Below, in pieces: positions 1 to 7,873 of a stretch of DNA of 31,478 nucleotides. The notes under the pieces are model-generated. The model saw only the letters and a list, made by a program, of their open reading frames with translations. It was not told where the DNA came from and made no database searches. Location of the stretch: the NCBI GenBank assembly GCA_023433185.1, contig JAEZEN010000221.1:1-31478 (forward strand), given 5' to 3'. The position numbers were made by a program, and so were the translations under genes. Source of the DNA: Pseudomonadota bacterium (GTDB lineage Bacteria; Pseudomonadota; Alphaproteobacteria; Rhizobiales; Kaistiaceae). Position 1 is the stretch's first letter. Every line of letters begins with the position of its first letter.

Positions 1-512
1 GTTTCCGCCAGGTTGCGCGCGATGGACATCTGCATCGTCTTGGTGGCGCTGTAGGCGGGCATCTCCGGGGCCGGATTGATGCCGGACTCGCTGGCCATGA
101 AGACGACCCGGCCGCTGTCGCGCGCCAGCATCTTCGGGAGGTAGTGCCGGCTGAGCCGGATACCGCTCATCACATTGGTCTCGATCAGCTCGTACCAGCG
201 GTCGTCGCCGGCCGAGTAGATGTCCATAGCCTCGTAGATGCCGAGATTGACCACGAGCACGTCGACGTCCGGGCACGCGGCGATGATCGCGGCACAGCCG
301 TCGGCCGAGCCGCTGTTGCCGACCACGCCGCTGATCGTCGCCCCCGGCACCTCGCCCTGGAGGCGGGCAACCGCCCGGTCGACGGTTTCGCCATTGCGCC
401 CGTTCAGGAAGACGGCGGCGCCCTCGGTCGCCATTGCCCGCCCGATGGCGTAGCCCAATCCGCCTGTCGATGCCGTCACCAGACAGCGCTTTCCCGTGTA
501 TCCCAGATCCAT
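1..512 (-). CDS. SDR-family oxidoreductase, C-terminal part outside window
   Basis: NAD(P)-dependent short-chain dehydrogenase, expected to interconvert an alcohol and a ketone in the cytosol. Reading leftward from the ATG at 512-510 the protein begins MDLGYTGKRCLVTASTGGLG, which carries the Rossmann glycine motif. It continues through a VVNLGIYE segment (position of the usual NNAG motif), a catalytic Ser region VVFMASESG, and YSATK (YxxxK), before leaving the window at base 1. About 170 residues are visible of the usual 250 or so. It starts one base after the stop of the ABC-2-type ATPase, so it is the last visible gene of the leftward transporter operon. It belongs to the same SDR subfamily as the genes at 7874-8656 and 9776-10558, sharing the order GI/VR, SE-A/S and YxxTK/YxxMK. 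The substrate cannot be read from sequence. Confidence 0.9.
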   Translation of the reverse strand, partial: MDLGYTGKRCLVTASTGGLGYAIGRAMATEGAAVFLNGRNGETVDRAVARLQGEVPGATISGVVGNSGSADGCAAIIAACPDVDVLVVNLGIYEAMDIYSAGDDRWYELIETNVMSGIRLSRHYLPKMLARDSGRVVFMASESGINPAPEMPAYSATKTMQMSIARNLAE

Positions 513-513
513 G

Positions 514-1503
514 TCAGACCTCTCCCGGCGCTTCCGAGTTGACGCGGCCGCCGGTGGTGGCGCGCGCCGTCATCTGAACGAAGAGTTCCTCGAGCGACAT
601 CCGGCGACCCCTGACCGACAGCGGCGTGATTCCGGCCGCGACCAGGATGCGGACGAACGCCGCGCGCGCTTCGCGCTCGTCGTCCTGCGGATGCGCCAGC
701 GTGACAGCAAGTTCGTGGTCGGAACGCACGTGGGCATCCGCGACCTCCGGCAGCGACTTGAGCCTGGCCATGACGTCCACGGCGCGTTCCGCGGTCTCGA
801 CCATCAGACCGCCGGAGGCGTCGCCGACGAGCACGTCGTGCTTGTCGCCGGAGGCAAGCACCTGCCCGTCCTGCAGGAACACGATCCGATCCGTGACCCT
901 CTCCATCTCGTCCAGCTGGTGGGACGAGAACAGGAGCGCCACACCGGACGCTCGCAGGTCGAGGAAGATCTCGCGCATGTCGACCACGCCATTCGGATCG
1001 AGGCCAAGCGTCGGCTCGTCGAGAACCAGGAACTCCGGCGCGTGGATGAGGCATCGCGCCAGGCACAGGCGCTGCTGCATGCCGCGCGAGAAGGCACCCA
1101 CCGGCTTCTCGCCGACACCGGAGAGGCCGACGCGGCCCAGCGCGCGGTCGATCTGCGCGCCGCCATCGGCAAGGCAGTAGAGCCGGGCGAAGAGGGACAG
1201 GTATGCCCGGGCGCTCATCTCGGGATAGACGCGCGGCTTCTCCTGCAGGTAGCCGACGCGCGATCGAATGCCCGGGTCGCGGAATCCGTTCCGGACGCCG
1301 AGCAGTTCGACCTCTCCCGAGTCCGGCTGGAGCAGGCCGGTGATCATCCTCATGACCGTGCTCTTGCCGGCCCCGTTCGGCCCGAGGAAACCGACGATCT
1401 CCCCGCGGCGCACGTCCAGGTCGACCCCGCGCACCACCTGGCGGCGGCCGAAGCTCTTGGTCAGGCCGCGCGCGACAAGGGCGAGGCTGTTCATCTGGAC
1501 CAT
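514..1503 (-). CDS. ABC-2-type (CcmA-like) ABC transporter ATP-binding protein
   Basis: Nucleotide-binding subunit of the CcmA/drug-exporter type, about 329 residues. It has Walker A GPNGAGKS at 41-48, Q-loop Gln in GYLQEKP near 87, signature FSRGMQQR near 138-145, Walker B FLVLDE near 158-163 and an H-loop His in FSSHQ near 195. A C-terminal extension of about 100 residues ends in the MSLEELFVQM helix common in this family. I chose the ATG at 1503 because it overlaps the upstream stop (TGATG), implying translational coupling; the open frame continues upstream only as antisense to real genes. It is odd here: the family normally serves ABC-2 membrane subunits of six helices, and none is visible. 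The adjacent 80-residue membrane protein or a gene beyond the window may be its partner. Confidence 0.92.
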   Translation of the reverse strand: MVQMNSLALVARGLTKSFGRRQVVRGVDLDVRRGEIVGFLGPNGAGKSTVMRMITGLLQPDSGEVELLGVRNGFRDPGIRSRVGYLQEKPRVYPEMSARAYLSLFARLYCLADGGAQIDRALGRVGLSGVGEKPVGAFSRGMQQRLCLARCLIHAPEFLVLDEPTLGLDPNGVVDMREIFLDLRASGVALLFSSHQLDEMERVTDRIVFLQDGQVLASGDKHDVLVGDASGGLMVETAERAVDVMARLKSLPEVADAHVRSDHELAVTLAHPQDDEREARAAFVRILVAAGITPLSVRGRRMSLEELFVQMTARATTGGRVNSEAPGEV

Positions 1504-1745
1504 CAGTAGGGCAGCGGCGTGTAGTAGAGCCGGATCAGGTTGACGACGATCATGACGACGGCGGAGGCGAGCAGGAACTCCATCGGCCAGGCCAGAAGCT
1601 TGATGCGGTCGTTGACCACTTTCATCACCACGATGAGGGCGACGGCGATCAGCGAGGCATAGGGCGGCGGCGGCGCTCCCTCGATGGCCGAGCATCCGCC
1701 GAGCAGCAGGATCACGATGACGACCAGAACGACCCAGGACCTCAT
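1503..1745 (-). CDS. small hydrophobic membrane or lipoprotein, unrecognised
   Basis: An 80-residue protein with a hydrophobic N-terminus ending in LLLGGC (Cys18), which resembles a lipobox. A short Pro-rich stretch follows, then two further hydrophobic segments (about 29-43 and 55-72) separated by a basic loop (NDRIK). It overlaps both neighbours: its ATG shares ATGA with the end of the upstream ATPase, and its stop overlaps the start of the ABC-2-type ATPase as TGATG. This double coupling makes it a real gene of the operon. Small membrane proteins occur in some CUT1 operons, such as the DUF2160 protein of glycerol transporters, but I cannot show homology to those. It may be an accessory subunit of either ATPase. 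Confidence 0.75.
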   Translation of the reverse strand: MRSWVVLVVIVILLLGGCSAIEGAPPPPYASLIAVALIVVMKVVNDRIKLLAWPMEFLLASAVVMIVVNLIRLYYTPLPY

Positions 1746-2896
1746 GTCGGCGCGCTCCCTTCGTCATCCGCTCGACTCGACGCGGCGTAGGCCAGCGTCC
1801 GGCCATCGTCGGGATCGAACAGGTAGAGCCAGTTCGGGTCGAGCCCGAGATGGAACGGGGCACCGAATTCCTTGCTGTGCGAGGCGGTCTCATGGGTCGA
1901 GCTGCGGGTCGTGATCTCGGCGCCACCGGCGGAGAACACGTAGAGATTCTCCGCCCCGGTCGGCTCGAACGCGAGCAGCTTCGCCGCCAGGGGATGCCGT
2001 TCGTCCCGCGTCTCACGGATGGTGACATGTTCGGGACGGACGCCCAGGCGGACCGTGCGGCCCGCCTTGCTTGCGATGTCGTTCGCCCCGACCCATGCAG
2101 GGTCGAGCGGAATGTCGGTGCCCTCGAGCACGGCGACTGCTCCGCCTCCCCGCGCCTCGATCCGCACCGGAAAGACGTTCATCTGCGGCTCCCCGACGAA
2201 TGTCGCGACGAACTCGTTGGCGGGCCGCTCGAAGATCGTCCGCGGCGTGGCAAACTGGAGCATGTGGCCGCCCCGCATGACGATGATCCGGTCGGCCATC
2301 GTCATGGCCTCGAGCTGGTCGTGGGTGACGAAGATGGTCGTGGTGCCGATCTGCTTCTGCAGGTGGCGCAGTTCGGCCCGCATCTGCCCGCGCAATTGCG
2401 CATCGAGATGCGACATCGGCTCGTCCATCAGGAAGATGTCGGCATCGCGGACCAGCATGCGGGCAATCGCCACGCGCTGCAGCTGGCCGGACGAGAGCTG
2501 GTCGGGCTTGCGCCGCAGGGCGTCGGTGATTTGCATCAGCCCGGCTACGTCGCCCACCTTCTCCCTGATCTGCGTCCTCGGCATGCGCCGTACCCTGAGA
2601 GGATAGGCGATGTTCTCGAAGACCGTCATGTGCCGGTAGAGGCCATAGTCCTGGAAGACCATCCCGACGTTGCGGTATCGCGGCCGGAGGTAGGTGACGT
2701 CACGGCCGCCGATCTCGATGCGACCCTCCGTCGGCATCTCCAGGCCGGCGAGCATCCGCAGCGTCGTGGTCTTGCCGCAGCCGGACGGGCCGAGGAGGAA
2801 CACGAACTCGCCGTCGTTGACGGTGATGCTGGCGTCCTTGACGGCGGTGAAGGAGCCGAACCGCTTGACGAGGCCGGAGATGCGGACTTCAGCCAT
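1742..2896 (-). CDS. CUT1-type ABC transporter ATP-binding protein (MalK/UgpC-like), copy B
   Basis: ATPase subunit of a carbohydrate or polyol importer, 384 residues, the usual size for MalK/UgpC proteins. Visible are Walker A GPSGCGKT (36-43), Q-loop Gln82 in GMVFQDYGLY, signature LSSGQLQR (134-141), Walker B IFLMDE (154-159), H-loop His192 in FVTHD, and a C-terminal OB-fold (TOBE) region with GVRPEHV near residue 290. The signature has Ser in place of the first Gly of LSGGQ. It follows the two permeases after a 45-base gap and overlaps the small membrane protein by ATGA. A second CUT1 ATPase lies at the head of the same operon, so the transporter probably carries a heterodimeric ATPase pair, as in glycerol-type GlpS/GlpT systems. 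Confidence 0.93.
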   Translation of the reverse strand: MAEVRISGLVKRFGSFTAVKDASITVNDGEFVFLLGPSGCGKTTTLRMLAGLEMPTEGRIEIGGRDVTYLRPRYRNVGMVFQDYGLYRHMTVFENIAYPLRVRRMPRTQIREKVGDVAGLMQITDALRRKPDQLSSGQLQRVAIARMLVRDADIFLMDEPMSHLDAQLRGQMRAELRHLQKQIGTTTIFVTHDQLEAMTMADRIIVMRGGHMLQFATPRTIFERPANEFVATFVGEPQMNVFPVRIEARGGGAVAVLEGTDIPLDPAWVGANDIASKAGRTVRLGVRPEHVTIRETRDERHPLAAKLLAFEPTGAENLYVFSAGGAEITTRSSTHETASHSKEFGAPFHLGLDPNWLYLFDPDDGRTLAYAASSRADDEGSAPT

Positions 2897-2941
2897 TTGC
2901 CGGCCATCGTCCGTGCTGTGTGACGGATCTTCCCACGTCGC

Positions 2942-3802
2942 TCAGTCCTTGATGACGCCCTGCGAGAGGCCGCTGATGAGCTGCCGCTGCATGATGAGGA
3001 CGAACAGAATGAGGGGCGCGGTGATCAGGATCACCGCGGCACCGAGTATGTTCCACTGCACGTTGGCCCCGATCGAATAGGCCATGATCGCCGGCGGCAT
3101 CGTCTTGGCGTTGATGCTCGTCAGGAAGGTCGCGAATGCGTACTCGTTCCAGGACAGGATCATCACGAAGATCGCCGTCGCGGTGATCGACGGCGCCATG
3201 AGGGGCAGCGTCACCTTGCGGAACGCCGCGAACCAGGTGTCTCCGTCGACCATGGCGGATTCCTCGTAGCGACGCGGGATGTCCCGGAAGTAGCCCGTCA
3301 GCATCCACACCACGAATGGCAGCTGCATTGCCGTGTACAGGAAGATGAGCCCGGTGCGGGTATCCAAGAGGTTCAGCGTCTGGAACGTGATGAAGATCGG
3401 GATGAGCACCGCGACGGGCGGCATCATGCGGTTGGTCAGCACCCAGAACGCCACGTCGTCGCGTCCCGTGAAGACGTAGCGGGCGAGCGCGTAGGCGCAG
3501 AACGTGCCGATCGTCACCGAGAAGAAGGTCGATGCGAGCGCCACGACGGTGCTGTTGAAGAAGTTCCACATGATCCCCTTGTCGAAGATCAGGTGGCGAA
3601 AGGCGTCGAGGGTCGGCCAGAATATCCAGGTCGGCGTCTGGGAGATCGCGGCCTCGCGGTCCATGAAGCCGGTCATGACAATGTACATGTACGGTACGAA
3701 GTTCACGAAGCAGACGATGAGCAGGAGGACGTAGACCCACCAGGTGCGGGCGCGCTCCGGGGCCGCCGGCGATTCGATGCGGCGAATGTCAACGATGGCC
3801 AT
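2942..3802 (-). CDS. CUT1 ABC transporter permease (MalG/UgpE-like)
   Basis: Inner-membrane permease, 286 residues, with about six predicted helices beginning at VYVLLLIVCFVNFVPYMYIV. It carries the EAA loop that docks on the ATPase (YEESAMVDGDTWFAAFRKVTLPL, Gly in the expected place). The C-terminus LISGLSQGVIKD is typical of MalG/UgpE, whose family members end in GxxxGAVKG-like tails. It lies 11 bases after the MalF-type permease and 45 before ATPase B. It should form a heterodimeric channel with the 3814-4791 product and receive substrate from the binding protein at 4954-6378. The substrate is unknown; the family moves oligosaccharides, polyols and glycerol derivatives. Confidence 0.93.
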   Translation of the reverse strand: MAIVDIRRIESPAAPERARTWWVYVLLLIVCFVNFVPYMYIVMTGFMDREAAISQTPTWIFWPTLDAFRHLIFDKGIMWNFFNSTVVALASTFFSVTIGTFCAYALARYVFTGRDDVAFWVLTNRMMPPVAVLIPIFITFQTLNLLDTRTGLIFLYTAMQLPFVVWMLTGYFRDIPRRYEESAMVDGDTWFAAFRKVTLPLMAPSITATAIFVMILSWNEYAFATFLTSINAKTMPPAIMAYSIGANVQWNILGAAVILITAPLILFVLIMQRQLISGLSQGVIKD

Positions 3803-3813
3803 CTCCCCCTCCC

Positions 3814-4791
3814 CTACTCGGCCACTTCGGTGCGTGAGCGGAACACGCGGATGAAGACGAAGCTCATCACGATGATGATCAGCATCATCAGCAGCGAGAT
3901 CGCCGAGGCGCGGGACGCGTCGAAGAACTCAAGCCCGGTCTTGGTGAGGAGCACGTTCAGCGTCGTGGTGGCGTTGCCGGGCCCGCCGCGGGTCATCACG
4001 ACGATCAGTTCGTAGGTGCGGAACGCGTCCATGGTCCGGATGACGACGGCGATCAGGATCGCCGGTCTGAGGAGCGGCATGGTGATCGTCCAGAACACGC
4101 GCCAGGACGACGCTCCGTCGATCTCCGCCGCCTCGTAGGGCTGCCTCGGAATCGATGCCAGCCCCGCGGTCATCATCAGGAACATGAACGGCGTCCACTG
4201 CCAGATGTCCACGAAGATCAGCGTCTGCAGCGCCCAGGTCGGCGACGACAGGAAGGGCGGCTCCGAAAGGCCGAAGAACGCTGCAAGCCCGCCGATGTAA
4301 TGGGTCACGAGGCCGGCGCCCGGAAAGAACATGTAGCGCCAGATCAGGGCCGCGACCAAGGGCGGCAGGATCATCGGGATGAGGATGACGAGCCGGAAGA
4401 CGCTGGCGCCGCGGATGGCGCGCTTGAAGAGGAGCGCCAGCCCGAGGCCCAGCCAGAATTCGAGGAAGACGGCTTGCACGGTGAAGATCAGCGTGACGCG
4501 CAGCGCGCGCCAGAACTCGGGATCCTGGATGACGGAATGGTACTGGTAGGACCCCACGAAGAAGCGCGGCAGGTAGGGCTTGGACAGGATGATGTTCTGC
4601 CCAGCCATGTAGAGTGCATAGATGAACGGATAGACCCCGATGGCGAACAGGATGATCAGCGTCGGCGCCATCAGCACCCACGGGAAGACCCGCTTGTTCG
4701 ACGGCCCAAACCGGGCCAAGAAGCCGCTTCTCGGCCTGACGGCCGAGGAACGTCCCGTTTCGGTCATGTCCGACATCGGCATCCTGCTCAC
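3814..4791 (-). CDS. CUT1 ABC transporter permease (MalF/UgpA-like)
   Basis: Inner-membrane permease, 325 residues. A cytoplasmic N-terminus of about 35 residues precedes VFPWVLMAPTLIILFAIGVYPF, the classical first helix of MalF/UgpA proteins. The EAA loop reads YEAAEIDGASSWRVFWTITMPLLRP, and the family motif TRGGPGNATTTLNVLL lies in the later part. Three Met codons lie close together at the start (4791, 4776 and 4767), so the exact start is uncertain. A gap of 162 bases separates it from the binding protein; this contains a strong stem-loop. The pair of permeases with one binding protein and two ATPases makes a full CUT1 importer. Confidence 0.93.
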   Translation of the reverse strand: MSRMPMSDMTETGRSSAVRPRSGFLARFGPSNKRVFPWVLMAPTLIILFAIGVYPFIYALYMAGQNIILSKPYLPRFFVGSYQYHSVIQDPEFWRALRVTLIFTVQAVFLEFWLGLGLALLFKRAIRGASVFRLVILIPMILPPLVAALIWRYMFFPGAGLVTHYIGGLAAFFGLSEPPFLSSPTWALQTLIFVDIWQWTPFMFLMMTAGLASIPRQPYEAAEIDGASSWRVFWTITMPLLRPAILIAVVIRTMDAFRTYELIVVMTRGGPGNATTTLNVLLTKTGLEFFDASRASAISLLMMLIIIVMSFVFIRVFRSRTEVAE

Positions 4792-4908
4792 TCATTCACC
4801 CGTCGATCTCGTCCGGTACCATTCGGTCGCCAGCATGCTGGCATGGCGGTTGGCGGCACCACCGGGCACGGGGCGGTCGCCGGATCGAAAGGTCGCTCAA
4901 GCCGAGAG

Positions 4909-4937
4909 GACCGGACGGAGCGAGGCTCCGCCCGGTC
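4909..4937 (-). promoter_or_regulatory. stem-loop between binding-protein and permease genes
   Basis: Perfect arms GACCGG and CGGAGC (interrupted by one A/C mismatch) pair across a GAG loop, giving a 12-bp stem 16 bases after the binding-protein stop codon. No U-run follows in the direction of transcription, so it is unlikely to be a full terminator. In malE-like operons such hairpins protect the upstream message from 3' decay, allowing more binding protein than permease. That role is inferred here. Confidence 0.6.
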
Positions 4938-4953
4938 GATCATGTCGTCAAGC

Positions 4954-6378
4954 CTACTGCCACTCGGACGGCAGGCGATCGTAGTAGGTCAGGTCGCGCC
5001 AATGCTGGGGCGGCAGGTCGTCACGACCGGGGATGTAGTATCCGCCGCGGCGCATCACGGCCGTCATGCGCTCCTCCATGTTGGCGGCAGCCGTCGTGGC
5101 GTCGATTTCGCCGATCCACACGCGGTTGCCCTCCTCGCCCATGATGTCGGAGATTTCGGCCCATTCCGGCACGCGGATACGCTCGTCCGGATTCGTGTCG
5201 TTCAGCATGAACTCATAGACATCGATCCACCACGGCTGGAACTTCGCAAGCGTCTCGCTGCGGTAGGTCGAGTGCCGCGACGGGCCGGCGCCGAACTCGG
5301 TCGCGCGCTCCTGGATGGCCTTGGAGGTGATCCACTGGATGAAGGTCCAGACGGCTTCCTTGTTGGCGCTGTCGTCGGATATGCCGAGGCTCCAGGCGCC
5401 GAACCACGGGTCGATCACGCCATGCGGCCCGGCCGGCGTATGGACATGGGCACTCTTGCCCTGGATGCCCGGGTTCTTGCCATCCTCGAAGAAGCCGAAG
5501 ATGAAGTCCTGGTAGTTCCAGAGGCCGAATGCCCCGCCCGACTGATAGAGCTGGGTTGCCTCGTCGATGCCCCAGTTGGCGCTGTCGGCGGGCATGAAGT
5601 CCCGCGTCGAGACGAAGTAGTCGATCGAATCGATCGTATGCTGGTTGTTGATCGTGATCTCCCAGTTCTCGCCGACGTATTCGTCTCCCTTGGTTTCGGG
5701 TGTCTGGAAGGCATAGAGATAGGGAAGATAGGTCACGCCCCAGAACCACCGTCCCGGCATGTTGGCAAAGCCGATCATGCCCTGCTCGGGATTGTGCACC
5801 TTCTTGGCCATGTCCATCATGTAGTCGGTGGTGAACTCCGGCGAGAACCGCTCGGGAATCGTGACGCCCGCCTCCTCCGCGACATCGGTGCGGAATGTCG
5901 TGCCCACCGGACCGGCACCGATCGGGATGGTGTAGAGCGTTTCGTTGTAGACGCCGGTACCGCTGATGACACGCGGCAGGAAGTCGTCAATGTCGTAGTC
6001 CGCAGGTGTGAGATCCGCGTTCTTGACGTACTGCATCAGCGGTTCGAGGAACCCGGCGGCGGCATATTCGGCGAGCCACATCACGTCCACGGCGAACACG
6101 TCGTAGCGGCCGGTGCCCTGCTGCATCTCCACGAGGGAGCGCTGGCGATACTGGTCGAAGGCGACCTCGTCGACATTGACCTTGATGCCGTAGGTCTCCT
6201 CGAATTCCGGAAGGAACTGAAGGATGGCAGCGAACTGCGGCATCGCCGGGGTCAGGATGTTGATCTGGGTCCCCTCGAACTGCTTCTGGTACTCGGTTTG
6301 GGCGTAAGCCGGCACGGCAGCGCCCATGATCATCGTTGCCGCCACTGTGGCCAGCAGCTGAATTCTTCTCCCAGGCAT
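4954..6378 (-). CDS. CUT1 extracellular solute-binding protein
   Basis: Periplasmic family 1 binding protein, 474 residues, that would capture substrate for the adjacent permeases. The N-terminus MPGRRIQLLATVAATMIMGAAVPAYAQ is a Sec signal peptide with an AYA-Q cleavage site. The mature part shows the usual two-lobe pattern (INILTPAMPQFAAI, YDVFAVDVMWLAEYAAAGFLEPL, and YTIPIGAGPVGTTFRTDV) and many aromatic residues (FWGVTYLPYLY, WNYQDF, DPWFGAWSLG), as expected for a sugar or polyol pocket. I chose the ATG at 6378 because GGAGG lies six bases upstream; an in-frame GTG at 6411 would lengthen the n-region and has its purine run directly against the start. It lies between ATPase A and the MalF-type permease. 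Confidence 0.92.
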   Translation of the reverse strand: MPGRRIQLLATVAATMIMGAAVPAYAQTEYQKQFEGTQINILTPAMPQFAAILQFLPEFEETYGIKVNVDEVAFDQYRQRSLVEMQQGTGRYDVFAVDVMWLAEYAAAGFLEPLMQYVKNADLTPADYDIDDFLPRVISGTGVYNETLYTIPIGAGPVGTTFRTDVAEEAGVTIPERFSPEFTTDYMMDMAKKVHNPEQGMIGFANMPGRWFWGVTYLPYLYAFQTPETKGDEYVGENWEITINNQHTIDSIDYFVSTRDFMPADSANWGIDEATQLYQSGGAFGLWNYQDFIFGFFEDGKNPGIQGKSAHVHTPAGPHGVIDPWFGAWSLGISDDSANKEAVWTFIQWITSKAIQERATEFGAGPSRHSTYRSETLAKFQPWWIDVYEFMLNDTNPDERIRVPEWAEISDIMGEEGNRVWIGEIDATTAAANMEERMTAVMRRGGYYIPGRDDLPPQHWRDLTYYDRLPSEWQ

Positions 6379-6459
6379 TTTTTCCTCCACTGTCGAACGT
6401 GATACTTTCACTCCTCCACGATCGGCGCATTGCGGGCGCCGGAGACTCTCCTTTCGCTT

Positions 6460-7608
6460 TCAGGCAGCGAGCCTGGCTTCCGTGAAGCGGGCCTGTCGCA
6501 CCGTGCGGGATGTCCGCTTCGAAAACAGGTAGACGTAGCTCGGATCGATGCGGACGCCGATCGGCGCTCCGATGCGATCGGGGTATCGGCGCGCCTCGTC
6601 GCCCGTGGTCAGGACGCGGACCAGCGAACCCGCGAACTCGATGTCGAAGACGACGCGCGAGCCGAGCACTTCGATCGCGAAGATCTTCCCGTGGACGAGG
6701 CCGTCGCCGCCCTCGGCGGGCAAGGCAAGGCGCATCTGCTGCGGCCGCGCCCCCATCAGGTATTCCTCGCTGCGGGCGAGCGGTTCACCGCCGTTTTCGA
6801 GCCACTCGCGATCGAGCCCGACCCGCGAACTGCCGACTTCCAGGTGGGCCAGCCCGGCTTCCTCGGCCAGCCGTGCCGGCAGGATGTTCATCGCGGGCTC
6901 GCCGATGAAGGTCGCGGCGAATGTGGTCTGCGGCCGGTCGAAGAGCTCCTGCGGGCGGTCGATCTGCTCGATCCGGCCCTTGTTGATGAGCACGATCCGG
7001 TCGGCCATCGTCATGGCCTCGAGCTGGTCGTGCGACACGTAGAGCATGGTCGCGTTGAAGTCGCGCTGCAGCCGCTTGAATTCCAGGCGCATCCGCGCGC
7101 GAAGCTGCGCATCGAGATGCGAGATCGGCTCGTCGAGCAGGAAGACGTCCGCATCGCGCACCAGCGCCCGGCCGATCGCCACGCGCTGCATCTGACCGCC
7201 GGACAGCTGGCGGGGCATCTTGTCGATCTGATCGCCGATCTGGAGGGTCTCGAGGATCCCCGAAATCCGCCGGTCGATCTCCGCCCGGCTCATCTTGCGG
7301 ATGCGCAGGGGGTAGGCGAGATTCTCGCGCACCGACAGGTGCGGGAACAGCGAGTGCTTGTCGTAGACCATCGCCACGTTGCGGTCGCGCGGCATGAGAT
7401 GGGTGACGTCGCGATCGCCGATCGTGATCGATCCCGAGTCCGGTTCTTCGAGGCCCGCGACCAGCCTCAGCGTCGTCGTCTTGCCCGCCCCCGACGGCCC
7501 GAGGAGGAACACCGCCTCGCGGTCCCGGACATCGAAGGACATGTCGCGCACGGCCACGATGCCGTCGCGAAACGCCTTGTGCAGGCCCTCGAGCCGCAGA
7601 TTGGCCAA
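6460..7608 (-). CDS. CUT1-type ABC transporter ATP-binding protein (MalK/UgpC-like), copy A, Q-loop variant
   Basis: First gene of the transporter operon, 382 residues from a TTG start at 7608 (MANLRLEGLHKAF). That start is preceded by GGGAGGAG at a four-base gap and fits the family's N-terminus; an in-frame TTG at 7653 is the alternative. Seen are Walker A GPSGAGKT (37-44), signature LSGGQMQR (135-142), Walker B VFLLDE (155-160), switch His193 in YVSHD, and a TOBE-like tail. The Q-loop position normally occupied by Gln reads Asp83 (MVYDKHSLFPH). ATPase B keeps this Gln but has LSSGQ, so the two look complementary and are probably partners. The gene lies 81 bases before the binding protein and downstream of a good promoter at 7687-7715. 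Confidence 0.9.
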   Translation of the reverse strand: MANLRLEGLHKAFRDGIVAVRDMSFDVRDREAVFLLGPSGAGKTTTLRLVAGLEEPDSGSITIGDRDVTHLMPRDRNVAMVYDKHSLFPHLSVRENLAYPLRIRKMSRAEIDRRISGILETLQIGDQIDKMPRQLSGGQMQRVAIGRALVRDADVFLLDEPISHLDAQLRARMRLEFKRLQRDFNATMLYVSHDQLEAMTMADRIVLINKGRIEQIDRPQELFDRPQTTFAATFIGEPAMNILPARLAEEAGLAHLEVGSSRVGLDREWLENGGEPLARSEEYLMGARPQQMRLALPAEGGDGLVHGKIFAIEVLGSRVVFDIEFAGSLVRVLTTGDEARRYPDRIGAPIGVRIDPSYVYLFSKRTSRTVRQARFTEARLAA

Positions 7609-7686
7609 TGCTCCTCCCGCACCACGTTCGACCAACTCCGACGCCCTATCCAACGCCCCCCGAAGTCAGTCCCAGCCCCATCGTCA

Positions 7687-7715
7687 AAGATAGAATGAAA
7701 TTTCTTACTGTGCAA
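7687..7715 (-). promoter_or_regulatory. sigma-70-like promoter of the ABC operon
   Basis: On the minus strand TTGCAC (7715-7710) and TATCTT (7692-7687) are separated by exactly 17 bases, within an AT-rich patch that stands out from the GC-rich surroundings. The -10 lies about 78 bases before the TTG start of ATPase A. It is the only convincing promoter in the gap between the SDR stop (7874) and the ABC operon. Confidence 0.55.
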
Positions 7716-7731
7716 CACAATATGAATTCAT
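7709..7731. promoter_or_regulatory. candidate operator palindromes over the -35 region
   Basis: Two short inverted repeats sit side by side: TGTG-CAA-CACA (7709-7719), overlapping the -35 hexamer, and the perfect ten-base palindrome ATGAATTCAT (7722-7731) directly upstream of it. Placement over and just above the promoter fits a transcription-factor site. The binding protein is unknown; the local LysR regulator is one possibility. Confidence 0.35.
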
Positions 7732-7873
7732 TTTCATCGAATCCTGTCCCGCTGCCCGAACCGGCGGATATCGGCCCGCAGGAGGCGTCTGCCGGGCGCA
7801 ACCGGATTCCAGGCTTCCTCCTCCACCCGTCGCGCCTCGCCTTGATCGGCGCTCGAAGGTCGAATTCGCTCCC

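Noticed and set aside
1504..2028. N-terminal extension of the ABC-2-type ATPase frame to 2028
   Set aside because: It overlaps ATPase B and the small membrane gene out of frame; the family starts near the ATG at 1503.
4300..6402. 700-codon plus-strand open frame
   Set aside because: Antisense to the binding protein and MalF-type permease; the product is Arg/His/Asp-rich with no domain, typical of a high-GC shadow.
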